NCBI RefSeq assembly: GCF_013004065.1
Contig: NZ_CP053084.1
Coordinates: 2,604,001 to 2,668,000, forward strand
Source of the DNA: Limnobacter sp. SAORIC-580
Lineage (GTDB): Bacteria; Pseudomonadota; Gammaproteobacteria; Burkholderiales; Burkholderiaceae_B
Length of the DNA stretch: 64,000 nucleotides
Reading direction: 5' to 3'
In this document: piece by piece, positions 19,276-27,781 of the stretch
Layout of the letters: each line of letters starts with the position of its first letter
How positions within the stretch are numbered: position 1 is the first letter of the stretch
Notes under the pieces: generated by a model
Database searches by the model: none
Seen by the model: only the letters and a program-made list of their open reading frames with translations
Told to the model about the DNA's origin: nothing
Translations under genes and position numbers: made by a program

Positions 19276-19846
19276 TCGGATCTCTCTTTCTTGCTTGACT
19301 GCCGGTTAACTGCCCGATCGACTTGGGTTCCGATCTCTTGCCAGAAAACCTGTATTTCCCTTTTTGATATTCACCCTGACTCACCTCGCTCGGCAAAAGG
19401 GCGGGCCGAGTCTCGGTGCCGGCCCACGGCCGACCGTGGCGGGTGAATTCAAACGGGCAGGTTTTCTTGAAGGCGAGGCGATCGAAACACCGCCGCCGAT
19501 TGGGCACCAAACACAGCTGCGAGTTGCGTGGTGGTGGCGAAGCGCCGCACGGGAGTGGCTGGGAGCTGAATTTGCAATGAGCGCACTCTGCGGGTTTAAG
19601 CCAACTCGGCAGTGGGATTGCTTGGGGCGCACTTCAAGAAAACCGCCCCGTTTGAGTGGATTCGCAGCGGTCGGCTTCATGCCGACACCGAGACTCGGCC
19701 GTCTGTTTTGCCGAGCGAGGTGAGCAAGAATCCATTCAACAAGGGATCAAGCGGTTTTCAGTGCGACACAAGGAACCCATGCCGAGTTGGCAAGAAACCA
19801 GCAATAAACCGCAGCGGTGACCCTTCAAGTTCAGCTCCCAAGTCAC
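19276..19846. repeat. Non-coding 570-bp gap with a large imperfect inverted-repeat element (19325-19778)
   Basis: Two 92-bp arms face each other: 19381-19472 and the reverse complement of 19632-19723. Both begin with TCACCTCGCTCGGCAAAA at the outer edge and end with GGTTTTCTTGAAG at the inner edge, and are roughly 80 percent alike by eye. Weaker similarity continues outward to GGGTTCC (19325-19331) and GGAACCC (19772-19778). The 159-bp centre shows no gene. Short open frames on both strands mirror each other because of the repeat and look spurious. It resembles a dispersed MITE/REP-like element; no transposase is present. Confidence 0.7.
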
Positions 19847-20893
19847 CTACAGCGCCACATGCCCAGTCTGCTGCGCAGGCTGCAGTGACGTATCTTTGGT
19901 TGAAGATGCAGTCCGAGAATTGGCAGTTTTCACGGTATAAAGTTTCAGCTGAACACCATGCTGCTGTTCAGCCTCCCGCACTCGGCCAATAAAGTGGCGA
20001 GACACAACCTGACCTTTTGACAACCACATAAACCCGTCCGGCCCCTCAAAATCACGAGCCAACACCAACCCCTCGCACAGGTCTTCACCATGCAAAATCT
20101 TCTCATTGGCCTTCTCGGCCGCTTTCAGTTTTACAAGGGCAGTGGGTAAAACTGCAATCACCTTGGGGTCGTAACGCTTGCCAGCGGCCCCCACCAAAAA
20201 TGCCTGGGCCTGAACCTCATCAAATGCTTTGGAGGCAAGCCAACCTTGTTGCAATTCATCGTAGTCCTCTGCCACTGCCAGAATTCGCGCACCCAGTGGA
20301 ATGCCCTCGCCCTCCAACCCATCAGGAAAGCCCTGGCCATCATAGCGCTCATGGTGGTGTCGAATAATTTCGGACACATGCACCATTTCCGACAAACCAT
20401 GAAAGGCGGCCTGAGCCTTCATCGGGTGTTTCATCAAGGCCACGCGTGCATCGCCCTTCAACTCCACCACAGGCTTGAACAAGGTGTCGTCACTCAAACC
20501 CAACTTGCCAATGTCGTGTAACAGCGAAGCCACATAAATATCCTGCAAAGCAGAATCGCTGGCATGAAGTTCTTTGGCAATCAAACGCGCCAATTCAGCG
20601 ACTCGCAAGCCATGGGCAGCCAGTTGTGGCGAACGCAACTCCATCAAATTGGAAAACGACTTCACTGCTGCCAGGTACTGCATGCGCATCTCGCGCTGAA
20701 TTTGCTCCAGCATCAGTTGCATCTGGTGGGTTTCGGCACGCTGAGACTCAAGCTGATGACTCAAGCTTGAGTTTGCACCCTGCAAACTTTCAACTTCCTT
20801 GCTTAACTTGTCAGCATTGCCTTGGAACTCCGCCAACTGGCGCTCTAGTTCCTTGATCAACTGCTTGTCATCGGTGGCTTGTTCAACAGACAT
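19847..20893 (-). CDS. HD-GYP domain protein (putative cyclic-di-GMP phosphodiesterase) with N-terminal coiled coil
   Basis: A 348-residue cytoplasmic protein. Residues about 8-70 form a long charged heptad-rich coiled coil. The HD-GYP domain follows, with HDIGKLG (His126-Asp127) and HHHERYDGQGFPDGL near residues 179-193. The GYP motif reads GFP, a common variant. A C-terminal region of about 90 residues carries a further domain-like segment. It lacks a receiver domain. Degradation of c-di-GMP is inferred from the motifs. An upstream in-frame ATG at 20923 exists, but 20893 fits an AAGGGA site. Confidence 0.85.
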   Translation of the reverse strand: MSVEQATDDKQLIKELERQLAEFQGNADKLSKEVESLQGANSSLSHQLESQRAETHQMQLMLEQIQREMRMQYLAAVKSFSNLMELRSPQLAAHGLRVAELARLIAKELHASDSALQDIYVASLLHDIGKLGLSDDTLFKPVVELKGDARVALMKHPMKAQAAFHGLSEMVHVSEIIRHHHERYDGQGFPDGLEGEGIPLGARILAVAEDYDELQQGWLASKAFDEVQAQAFLVGAAGKRYDPKVIAVLPTALVKLKAAEKANEKILHGEDLCEGLVLARDFEGPDGFMWLSKGQVVSRHFIGRVREAEQQHGVQLKLYTVKTANSRTASSTKDTSLQPAQQTGHVAL

Positions 20894-21075
20894 GGTGCGG
20901 GTTCCCTTGCGAATGCGGTGCATTCTCCTCGAATGGAATAACGGCAGGCCTTTCAGGAATCTGAAACCCTTTCCCCCTCTAAATGGGGGGTGCAGTTTAC
21001 TGAATCTGAAATGACCAATTGTCAGTATTAATTTGTAGAACCAATCGAGTCACAAAGACCCTGGGAAGACGAGAC

Positions 21076-23271
21076 ATGAGACACGCCCTACTTGGCACCT
21101 TGGTGCTGTGTGCAGCCCTGGCCGCTTGCAATTCCGATTCGAACACCACCGCCGGAAATACCGATGGGCGCACCACACCCAACGAAGTCGAGGCGGTGCC
21201 CACGGCATTCAATATTGCAAATCAATGTGTCGCAATACAGTCTCTCGCCAACAACAAATTTGTGGCGTTGCGCAGCGATGGTAGCTACGGCGTCACCGAG
21301 GCCACTGCGGTGAACGCAGCGCCCTTTTTCCTCAAGCCCACGGCTTTGGGAAAGTACATGATTTACAACCGCGACGATGCCATGATGCAGGCCGTGGGCA
21401 ATTCGGCAGGCACCCCGGTGGGCAGCAGCACCGCCTTTTCCGACTCAATTGAATGGGCAGTTCAGGAAGATGAAAAAGGTCGCGGTGGTTTTTCCCTGAC
21501 CAACACGGGCAATACCATGAAGCTGGCCCTTCTGGGTTTCAGCAATGGCCTGGGTACTGTGGAAAGCGCAGGCAACAGTGAAGAAACCCTTTTTCAGTTT
21601 GTAAAAGCCACGGGCTGTGCCGAGTTTCCTGAAATTTCCACCAACACCGAAGGCCGCACCTTTGCTGGCGCCGGTTTGAACCGCGCTGTGAAAGGTTTTG
21701 CTGATGTGCACAACCACATCACTGCCACCACCTTTTTGGGTGGCGCACACCATGGTACGCCCCACCACCGGTTTGGTGTAACACAGGCGCTGGGTAGTTG
21801 CGAGGCAAACCATGGCCCAATGGGCCGGCTTGATTTGGTCGACAACCTGTTCAAGTTTTCACCACAAGCCAGCCACGATACCGAGGGCTGGCCCACCTTC
21901 CGCAGCTGGCCTGCGGCCGACGCGCTTACCCATGAAGGCTTGTATTACAAATGGCTGGAACGAGCCTGGCAAGCCGGCTTGCGTATTTTCGTGACCAACC
22001 TGGTGGAAAACGAAACCCTGTGTAATTTGGTGAAAGTGAGCAAAGGCAGGCCCCTTGCAAACTGCAATGAAATGGAAAGCGCAGTTACCCAGATTGAGTA
22101 TGTCAAACAGCTTGAAAGCTACATTGACGCCCAGGAAGGTGGCCCTGGGAAAGGCTGGTTCCGCATCGTGACCAGCCCTGCTGAAGCCCGCAAAGTAATT
22201 AACGAGGGCAAGCTGGCGGTGGTGTTGGGTATTGAAATTTCACACCTGTTCAACTGCGGCATCAAACTGGGACAAAACCTGTGTGATGAAGCAGAAATTG
22301 ACAAGCAACTGGATCGCCTTCACGCACTGGGTGTGCGGCAAATGTTCCCCATTCACGAATTTGACAACGCATTTGGCGGCAACGGCATTTTCGATGGTGC
22401 AGTGCTGAACGTGGGCAACTTTCTGGATACCGGTGCTTTCTGGCAAACCTACGATTGCCCCGGTGGCGACAACAATTACGCCGATTACATTTTGCGTCAG
22501 CCCGGCGCGGTCATGACTTCAGCGCCCGGTTTGGGCAACGACCCTTTGACGCAGGCACTGATTGCCAACAACCCGGGCGTGGCCCCAATCTACCCCACGG
22601 GTGAAAACCAGCGCCAGTGTAATCGCCGCGGCCTGACCGAACTGGGCAAATACGCCTTTAAACGATTGATGGAAAAAGGCATCATCATTGAAGTGGACCA
22701 CATGGAATTGAGCATCAAGGGCGATCTGATCGAGATGGCCGATCGCCAGCAACCCAAGTACCCACTCGTTTCTACCCACGGTGCACACGGCGGCATTACC
22801 AGGGAACAGGGTCGCAAAATTCTGGCGGCGGGCGGCATTATTTATCCCTACCAAGGCAATGCGCAAAGCTGGACTGAGGACCTGAAAGTAATCGCCCCGC
22901 TGAAAAGCCAACAGTTTGATTTCGCCATGGGTTTTGGTGCCGACACCAACGGCCTTGGTGCCCAGGCAGGCCCGCGGGGCGCTGACCGCCCACAAATTAC
23001 TTACCCGTTCACACTGTTCCAGGGACCCGATTGGGCCGGTGTATTCAATACCAATGTAAGCCCAGTGAAATTTGACAAGCAAACCAGTGGCGAGCGCGTG
23101 TTTGATGCCAATACTGAAGGACAGGCCCACTACGGGCTAAAAGCGGACTGGGTCGAAGAATTGCGCCTCGAGGGTGGCAACGAGGCATTGAAGGCACTCT
23201 ACAATTCAGCCGAGGTGTATATTCAAATGTGGGAAAGAACTACAGCGAAACGACCTCAAATCAATCCATGA
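21076..23271 (+). CDS. Large lipoprotein with membrane-dipeptidase (M19)-like domain
   Basis: A 731-residue protein with a lipoprotein signal peptide (LCAALAAC; lipid-accepting Cys near residue 20). Residues about 45-180 look like a beta-trefoil/fascin-like segment. The rest resembles the M19 amidohydrolase barrel: FADVHNH near residue 215, VVLGIEISH, LVSTHGAHGG and GFGADTNG correspond to the metal-binding DxH, Glu, His and Asp steps. The family cleaves dipeptides or related amides, but this protein is much longer than ordinary M19 enzymes and its substrate is unknown. The stop codon overlaps the next start (ATGA). Confidence 0.7.
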   Translation: MRHALLGTLVLCAALAACNSDSNTTAGNTDGRTTPNEVEAVPTAFNIANQCVAIQSLANNKFVALRSDGSYGVTEATAVNAAPFFLKPTALGKYMIYNRDDAMMQAVGNSAGTPVGSSTAFSDSIEWAVQEDEKGRGGFSLTNTGNTMKLALLGFSNGLGTVESAGNSEETLFQFVKATGCAEFPEISTNTEGRTFAGAGLNRAVKGFADVHNHITATTFLGGAHHGTPHHRFGVTQALGSCEANHGPMGRLDLVDNLFKFSPQASHDTEGWPTFRSWPAADALTHEGLYYKWLERAWQAGLRIFVTNLVENETLCNLVKVSKGRPLANCNEMESAVTQIEYVKQLESYIDAQEGGPGKGWFRIVTSPAEARKVINEGKLAVVLGIEISHLFNCGIKLGQNLCDEAEIDKQLDRLHALGVRQMFPIHEFDNAFGGNGIFDGAVLNVGNFLDTGAFWQTYDCPGGDNNYADYILRQPGAVMTSAPGLGNDPLTQALIANNPGVAPIYPTGENQRQCNRRGLTELGKYAFKRLMEKGIIIEVDHMELSIKGDLIEMADRQQPKYPLVSTHGAHGGITREQGRKILAAGGIIYPYQGNAQSWTEDLKVIAPLKSQQFDFAMGFGADTNGLGAQAGPRGADRPQITYPFTLFQGPDWAGVFNTNVSPVKFDKQTSGERVFDANTEGQAHYGLKADWVEELRLEGGNEALKALYNSAEVYIQMWERTTAKRPQINP

Positions 23272-23654
23272 ACAAACGCGCACTTGTTTACCTCGGCCTG
23301 GCCAGCGCCACGCTGGCCGGGGCTTACCTTTACGTCCAATCATTGCCCACTGAAAACGCACATGCCCCTGCTGCGCAAGGCGATGCCGCACAGGCACTGG
23401 AGTCTTTGTCCATCATCGACGGCAGCCTGACAACGGGTTCCTACAGTGCAACCGTTCGCCAAGGGCAGCGTATTCAGTTTTTGGTCCACAGCAATCAAAC
23501 CGATTCCCTGATTGTTGAAGGGCTGGATGCACGCGTGCCACTTCCAGGCAATCAAACCACATTGGTCAGTATTGCGGCCAATGCGCCGGGCACACACGCC
23601 ATCGAGCTTGATATTTCTGGCACCACCATCGGCAGCATCGAAGTCACGCCATGA
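23268..23654 (+). CDS. Small membrane-anchored or exported cupredoxin-like protein
   Basis: A 128-residue protein with an N-terminal hydrophobic segment (residues 5-24) and a predicted all-beta domain (YSATVRQGQRIQFLVHSNQ ... [21 protein letters not shown]). The strand pattern is cupredoxin-like, but I do not see the Cys/Met/His copper ligands of a blue copper protein. Its start overlaps the M19-lipoprotein stop, and its stop overlaps the TauE start, so the three genes form a tightly coupled operon. Function unknown. Confidence 0.65.
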   Translation: MNKRALVYLGLASATLAGAYLYVQSLPTENAHAPAAQGDAAQALESLSIIDGSLTTGSYSATVRQGQRIQFLVHSNQTDSLIVEGLDARVPLPGNQTTLVSIAANAPGTHAIELDISGTTIGSIEVTP

Positions 23655-24382
23655 CTTTGGTGTTGCTGCTCAGCCTTGCAGCATTCATCACCTCCAGCAT
23701 CACGGCTGCCACGGGAATTGGTGGTGGCGTGGTGTTGCTGGCACTGATGGCGCAACTGGTACCGCCCGCCATACTGATTCCCCTGCACGGCGCAGCCCAA
23801 CTCATGTCCAACACCAACCGTGTGTTGGTGCAACGCAAGTTCATCAATTGGGCCTACATCAAGCCCTTTCTGCTGGGTTCTGTTGTTGGCGGGGCATTGA
23901 TCACACCGCTGGCCCTGTATATGCCAGTGCCCGTGGGGCAAGTGCTGCTGGGCCTGTTCATTGTGCTGGCCACCTGGAAAAGCGCTTGGTTGCGCCTTGC
24001 ACACTGGCCGCCCGCAGCTTCGGGTGGAATTACCACCGGCCTTAGCCTGGTGCTGGGGGCTACCGGCCCATTGGTGATGTCGGTGCTGCCAAAATCTGCC
24101 TGGGAAAGGCAAGTGGTGGTGGGCACGCATGGCATGGCCATGGTGATTCAACACGGCATCAAGGTAATTGCATTTTCCAGCCTGAACGTGAGCCTGTTAG
24201 AGTACTGGCCGCTGTTGTTGGGCATTGGCCTGGCCACACTGGCGGGCAACCTGATGGGTGCCAGGCTACTGACACGTGTGCCCGAGGAAAAATTCACGCT
24301 CATCCTGAATTGGCTGCTAACCGCATTGGCCCTTCGTTTGGTCTACCAAGGCATCAGCGCGCTTATAACAGCCGGCAACTAA
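23651..24382 (+). CDS. TauE/SafE-family membrane exporter
   Basis: A 243-residue protein with seven to eight hydrophobic helices. [20 protein letters not shown] near the N-terminus and the repeat [11 protein letters not shown] in the second half are the two internal repeats of the TauE/SafE family, which exports sulfite, sulfonates or other small organic anions. Being in an operon with an M19-like lipoprotein and a cupredoxin-like protein suggests uptake or export of a product made in the periplasm. Confidence 0.8.
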   Translation: MTLVLLLSLAAFITSSITAATGIGGGVVLLALMAQLVPPAILIPLHGAAQLMSNTNRVLVQRKFINWAYIKPFLLGSVVGGALITPLALYMPVPVGQVLLGLFIVLATWKSAWLRLAHWPPAASGGITTGLSLVLGATGPLVMSVLPKSAWERQVVVGTHGMAMVIQHGIKVIAFSSLNVSLLEYWPLLLGIGLATLAGNLMGARLLTRVPEEKFTLILNWLLTALALRLVYQGISALITAGN

Positions 24383-24477
24383 CCATTTCGGGTTCCCATT
24401 CAACAGGGATACCAAGCGATCAATTGTGTTCCACACTCAAGGTTGAACACAATTCACACGCCACTGAAGGTTGCCCC

Positions 24478-26433
24478 ATGGTATTCAAACGCACGCTAAA
24501 CTCGCTGACATTGCCCCAGAAATGCGCCATCATCGCGCTGCCGCTTTTGCTGGCTTTTGGCTTTCTGTTTCAGCAAATGTATACGCAAATCAACACGCTG
24601 ATTAATTCGTCTGAAAACGAGTTGCGCGGTGCCGTTTTTCTGGAAAAAATTAATCCTGTAATGCAAAGGGTCCTGGCAGATCGAGCACAAAAACAGGCCG
24701 GGGCTGTTGGCGATCTCAGCGCAGCCCTGAAAGCAGCCAAAACAGAATTGCCAAAGAGCTGGCCCGTCACAGCCAGTAACCTGGAGCAAGTAACAGCCCT
24801 GTTGCCGCAAGCGCTGAACAAGGACACCACCGATGCCCAGTCCGAAGAACTGGGCAATCAACTGGTTACCCTGGTGCGCCAGCTGGCCGATGAAAGTGAA
24901 CTGACACTGGACCCCTTCCTTCCCAGCTACTACATGATGAGCCCCATGGCCTTTCAGCTGCCACGCGTCATCGAGTATTTGTCTGAACTGGAGGGGCGCC
25001 TTCGCAACCCCAACAGCGATGCCGCAGCTACTTTGAGTTTCGTACAGTCACGGCTTGGCACTTTGGGCCGGGCCATGGATGAAATTCGTGAAGCCACCGA
25101 GAAATCAGCCGCTGCGGGCGGTGCAATTACCGCTGACACGCGCGCACAAATTGACACCATTGACCAACGAATTGACAGCATCTCGGCCTGGGTGAAAGAA
25201 CAATCGGCCAAAGACCTGAATTACGACAGCGTCACGGGCCATGCCAACATGGTTGGCTTGCTTGGCGAAGCCGTCAACACCGGATTTCAGCTGAGCCAGA
25301 GTTTGAACAAAACCTTGCAAGCCGACCTGACAGAGCGCATCTCGGGCATGCAAGGCACGCTGATCAAGGCAGGCGCTGGTTCCTTGGCAGTACTTTTGCT
25401 GGCCTTGGCCTTGGGTTATGTGGTGTTCAAAGACACCAACACTGAAATCGCCCAGATTTTGGCGCATGCAAAAATTATCGGTATGGGAGATTTGTCCAAA
25501 CCGATTGACAGCCATGGCAGCAATGAAATCAGCAAAATTCGCGCAGCACTCGAGAACATTCGTCAAAAACAGACCAGCCTGGTGGGCGAAGTAAAGGATG
25601 CTTCCACCCGAATGGCCGACACCATCAACACCTTGGTGATTGCCGCCTCACAGGTGAAAAGCAGCGTGCAAGAGCAAACCGACTCCGCCTCGGCGGTGGC
25701 CGCTTCGGTCGAAGAACTGACTGTATCGATCAGCCAGGTACATACCCATGCCAGCCAGGCGCTTGGTTTGTCCAATCAGGCAGGGCAATCGTCCATAAGT
25801 GGTCGCGAGAGTGTAAAACAAGCCCGCCAGGCCATGGAGGAAATTGGCACCGCATCGGGCAATCTGGCGCAAAGTATCAACAACCTGGGCAATCAGTCTG
25901 ACAACATTTCCAGCATTATTCAGGTGATTCACGCCATTGCCGACCAAACCAACCTGCTTGCGCTGAATGCGGCCATTGAAGCGGCGCGCGCTGGGGAACA
26001 GGGGCGGGGTTTTGCGGTGGTGGCTGACGAAGTACGAAAGCTGGCCGAGAAAACTGCATCGTCGACCAAAAGCATTTCAGCCTTGATTTCAGACATTCAA
26101 CACGAGACGCGCTCAGCCGTTGAGCAAGTCACTGGCTGGACCGACATGATCAACCTCGGTCAGAGCTCTTCCACGGGTGCCGACCAGCAAATGGAAGCCA
26201 TCAACCACCACACCAGCGATGCCGAACGCGCAGTGACCGAAATTACAGAGGCCCTGAAAGAGCAAAGCTCGGCCTCAACGCTCATTGCCCAGCAGGTAGA
26301 ACGAATTGCGCGCATGACCGAAGAAAGTCAAGGCGTCGCCCATGAAGTTAACCAGGTGATTACAGAACTACAAAACCTGTCGAATCAAATGGACGCCGTC
26401 ATGGGCAAATTCAAGTTAACCCAGCAAGCGTAA
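24478..26433 (+). CDS. Methyl-accepting chemotaxis protein
   Basis: A 651-residue receptor. It has TM1 at about residues 16-35, a roughly 260-residue periplasmic helical sensor region, TM2 near 305-325, a HAMP-like linker and a long coiled-coil signalling domain. The conserved hairpin tip is [40 protein letters not shown] (residues about 490-530, given here for location). The ATG at 24478 is used because the upstream in-frame extension runs through non-coding sequence. It is the second receptor in the window; no che genes are present. Confidence 0.93.
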   Translation: MVFKRTLNSLTLPQKCAIIALPLLLAFGFLFQQMYTQINTLINSSENELRGAVFLEKINPVMQRVLADRAQKQAGAVGDLSAALKAAKTELPKSWPVTASNLEQVTALLPQALNKDTTDAQSEELGNQLVTLVRQLADESELTLDPFLPSYYMMSPMAFQLPRVIEYLSELEGRLRNPNSDAAATLSFVQSRLGTLGRAMDEIREATEKSAAAGGAITADTRAQIDTIDQRIDSISAWVKEQSAKDLNYDSVTGHANMVGLLGEAVNTGFQLSQSLNKTLQADLTERISGMQGTLIKAGAGSLAVLLLALALGYVVFKDTNTEIAQILAHAKIIGMGDLSKPIDSHGSNEISKIRAALENIRQKQTSLVGEVKDASTRMADTINTLVIAASQVKSSVQEQTDSASAVAASVEELTVSISQVHTHASQALGLSNQAGQSSISGRESVKQARQAMEEIGTASGNLAQSINNLGNQSDNISSIIQVIHAIADQTNLLALNAAIEAARAGEQGRGFAVVADEVRKLAEKTASSTKSISALISDIQHETRSAVEQVTGWTDMINLGQSSSTGADQQMEAINHHTSDAERAVTEITEALKEQSSASTLIAQQVERIARMTEESQGVAHEVNQVITELQNLSNQMDAVMGKFKLTQQA

Positions 26434-26448
26434 AGCATCAATCAAGGT

Positions 26449-26817
26449 TTAAATTCGCTCGATCCTGACCTTTTCCTGAAACAGGATCGAGCTCAAGAAA
26501 GTCGCAAACAGGGAATACAACAGGGCGGCCAACACAGCCCACCAAAAACCATTGACCTGAAAACCTTCCAGAATGGAGCCCACCCAGTAAAACATCAAAC
26601 CGTTCAGAATGAAGTAAAAAAGGCCCAGGGTTAATACAGTCAAAGGCAATGTCAGAATAAGCAATACAGGCTTCACAATTGTGTTTACCAAACCCAGAAT
26701 CAATGCAGCCCACAATGCTGCCCAAAACCCCTCGACAACGACGCCTGGCAGCAGGTAGGCCACCCCCATCAGTGCCACTGCGTGTAAAACCCAGCTCAGC
26801 AAGAGTTTCAAATCCAT
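26449..26817 (-). CDS. Four-TM phage holin family / YvlD-like membrane protein (DUF360)
   Basis: A 122-residue hydrophobic protein with four transmembrane helices. MDLKLLLSWVLHAVALMGVAYLLPGVVVEG, then LVNTIVKPVLLILTLPLTVLTLGLF, are the conserved blocks of the mycobacterial-type phage-holin superfamily IV (YvlD). These are ordinary chromosomal membrane proteins despite the name. GGAGG lies unusually close to the ATG (two bases), but the homologous N-terminus supports this start. Confidence 0.85.
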   Translation of the reverse strand: MDLKLLLSWVLHAVALMGVAYLLPGVVVEGFWAALWAALILGLVNTIVKPVLLILTLPLTVLTLGLFYFILNGLMFYWVGSILEGFQVNGFWWAVLAALLYSLFATFLSSILFQEKVRIERI

Positions 26818-26943
26818 TCCCTCCAAGTTCAGAAAACAAGTGATGTACAATCAAAACGCTTGCTTGCCAAGCTATCACATTTCGACAAAACCGGTTGGTG
26901 CACAATATCAAGCAACAACATTAAGCAACAACGAGAATTTCTG

Positions 26944-27762
26944 ATGGATGTCACTCAACGCCTCGTCTCCCGCAGCTGCCCCTTCTGCCAAAACAGCGCA
27001 GAAGACGCACAGGTACTTAGCTACGGCAGCAGTGAGTGGCCAATGATTGAATGCAACAAATGCCATTTTGTGTATCTGAAACGCGCACCGGTTTATGAAC
27101 GCTTGAGCGAAGAATTCGCTTGGGAAAAAACATCAGAAACCGAACGCCAGGTGCGCGAAGAACGCGAACCTGTGAAGCAAGGCTTAAGCCGCGCCTTCAA
27201 GCATTTTCGGCAAAAAGTACTCAAGCGCAACAAGTTGCCCGAGCTGATCGAAAAATACATTCCCGGTGGTCGCGTACTCGACATTGGCTGTGCCGCCGGC
27301 GGTTTGCTGGCCACTCTGCCCACCAAATACCAACCCCATGGCATTGAAGTGTCCAAAGCCCTGGCACAGGCGGCCAGTGAATTGGTCGAGCCTCGGGGCG
27401 GCAGCATCATGCACGACAACGCTCTGAACGGCATTCAAAAGCTGCCCGAGAACCACTTCGCCGGTGTGCTGATGAGCGCGTTTCTTGAACACGAAGTAGA
27501 GCCCAACGGTCTACTGCAAGGCGTGGCCAAGGTACTTCAACCTGGCGGCGTAGTCATTATCAAGGTTCCAAACTATGGCTCATGGAACCGAAAAATTCGC
27601 GCCGAAAAATGGTGTGGCTTTCGCCTGCCCGACCACGTGAATTACTTCACGCCCGAAAACCTGGAAGCACTCATTGTTCGGCAAGGCATGAAGGTGGTGC
27701 AATTTGGTTTGGCAGACAGGCAGCCCACCAGTGACAATATGTGGATTGTTGCAGCCAAGTAA
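26944..27762 (+). CDS. Class I SAM-dependent methyltransferase with zinc ribbon
   Basis: A 272-residue protein. Cys12, Cys15, Cys37 and Cys40 (CPFC and CNKC) form an N-terminal zinc ribbon. The SAM-binding motif I is RVLDIGCAAGGLLA, with LPENHFAGVLMSAFLEHEVEP as the post-II/III region. The pattern is that of the Methyltransf_23 group, often acting in O-antigen or lipid modification. The substrate is unknown. Convergent with the hybrid kinase gene, 19 bp apart. Confidence 0.85.
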   Translation: MDVTQRLVSRSCPFCQNSAEDAQVLSYGSSEWPMIECNKCHFVYLKRAPVYERLSEEFAWEKTSETERQVREEREPVKQGLSRAFKHFRQKVLKRNKLPELIEKYIPGGRVLDIGCAAGGLLATLPTKYQPHGIEVSKALAQAASELVEPRGGSIMHDNALNGIQKLPENHFAGVLMSAFLEHEVEPNGLLQGVAKVLQPGGVVIIKVPNYGSWNRKIRAEKWCGFRLPDHVNYFTPENLEALIVRQGMKVVQFGLADRQPTSDNMWIVAAK

Positions 27763-27781
27763 TCGGGGGCACACGCACCGG

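Noticed and set aside
19364..19723. Small open frames on both strands inside the inverted-repeat element (also 19381-19680 minus, 19184-19510 minus, 19612-19992 plus)
   Set aside because: They exist because the repeat arms mirror each other, they overlap one another and none has a start signal. The peptide similarity is noted in the repeat finding.
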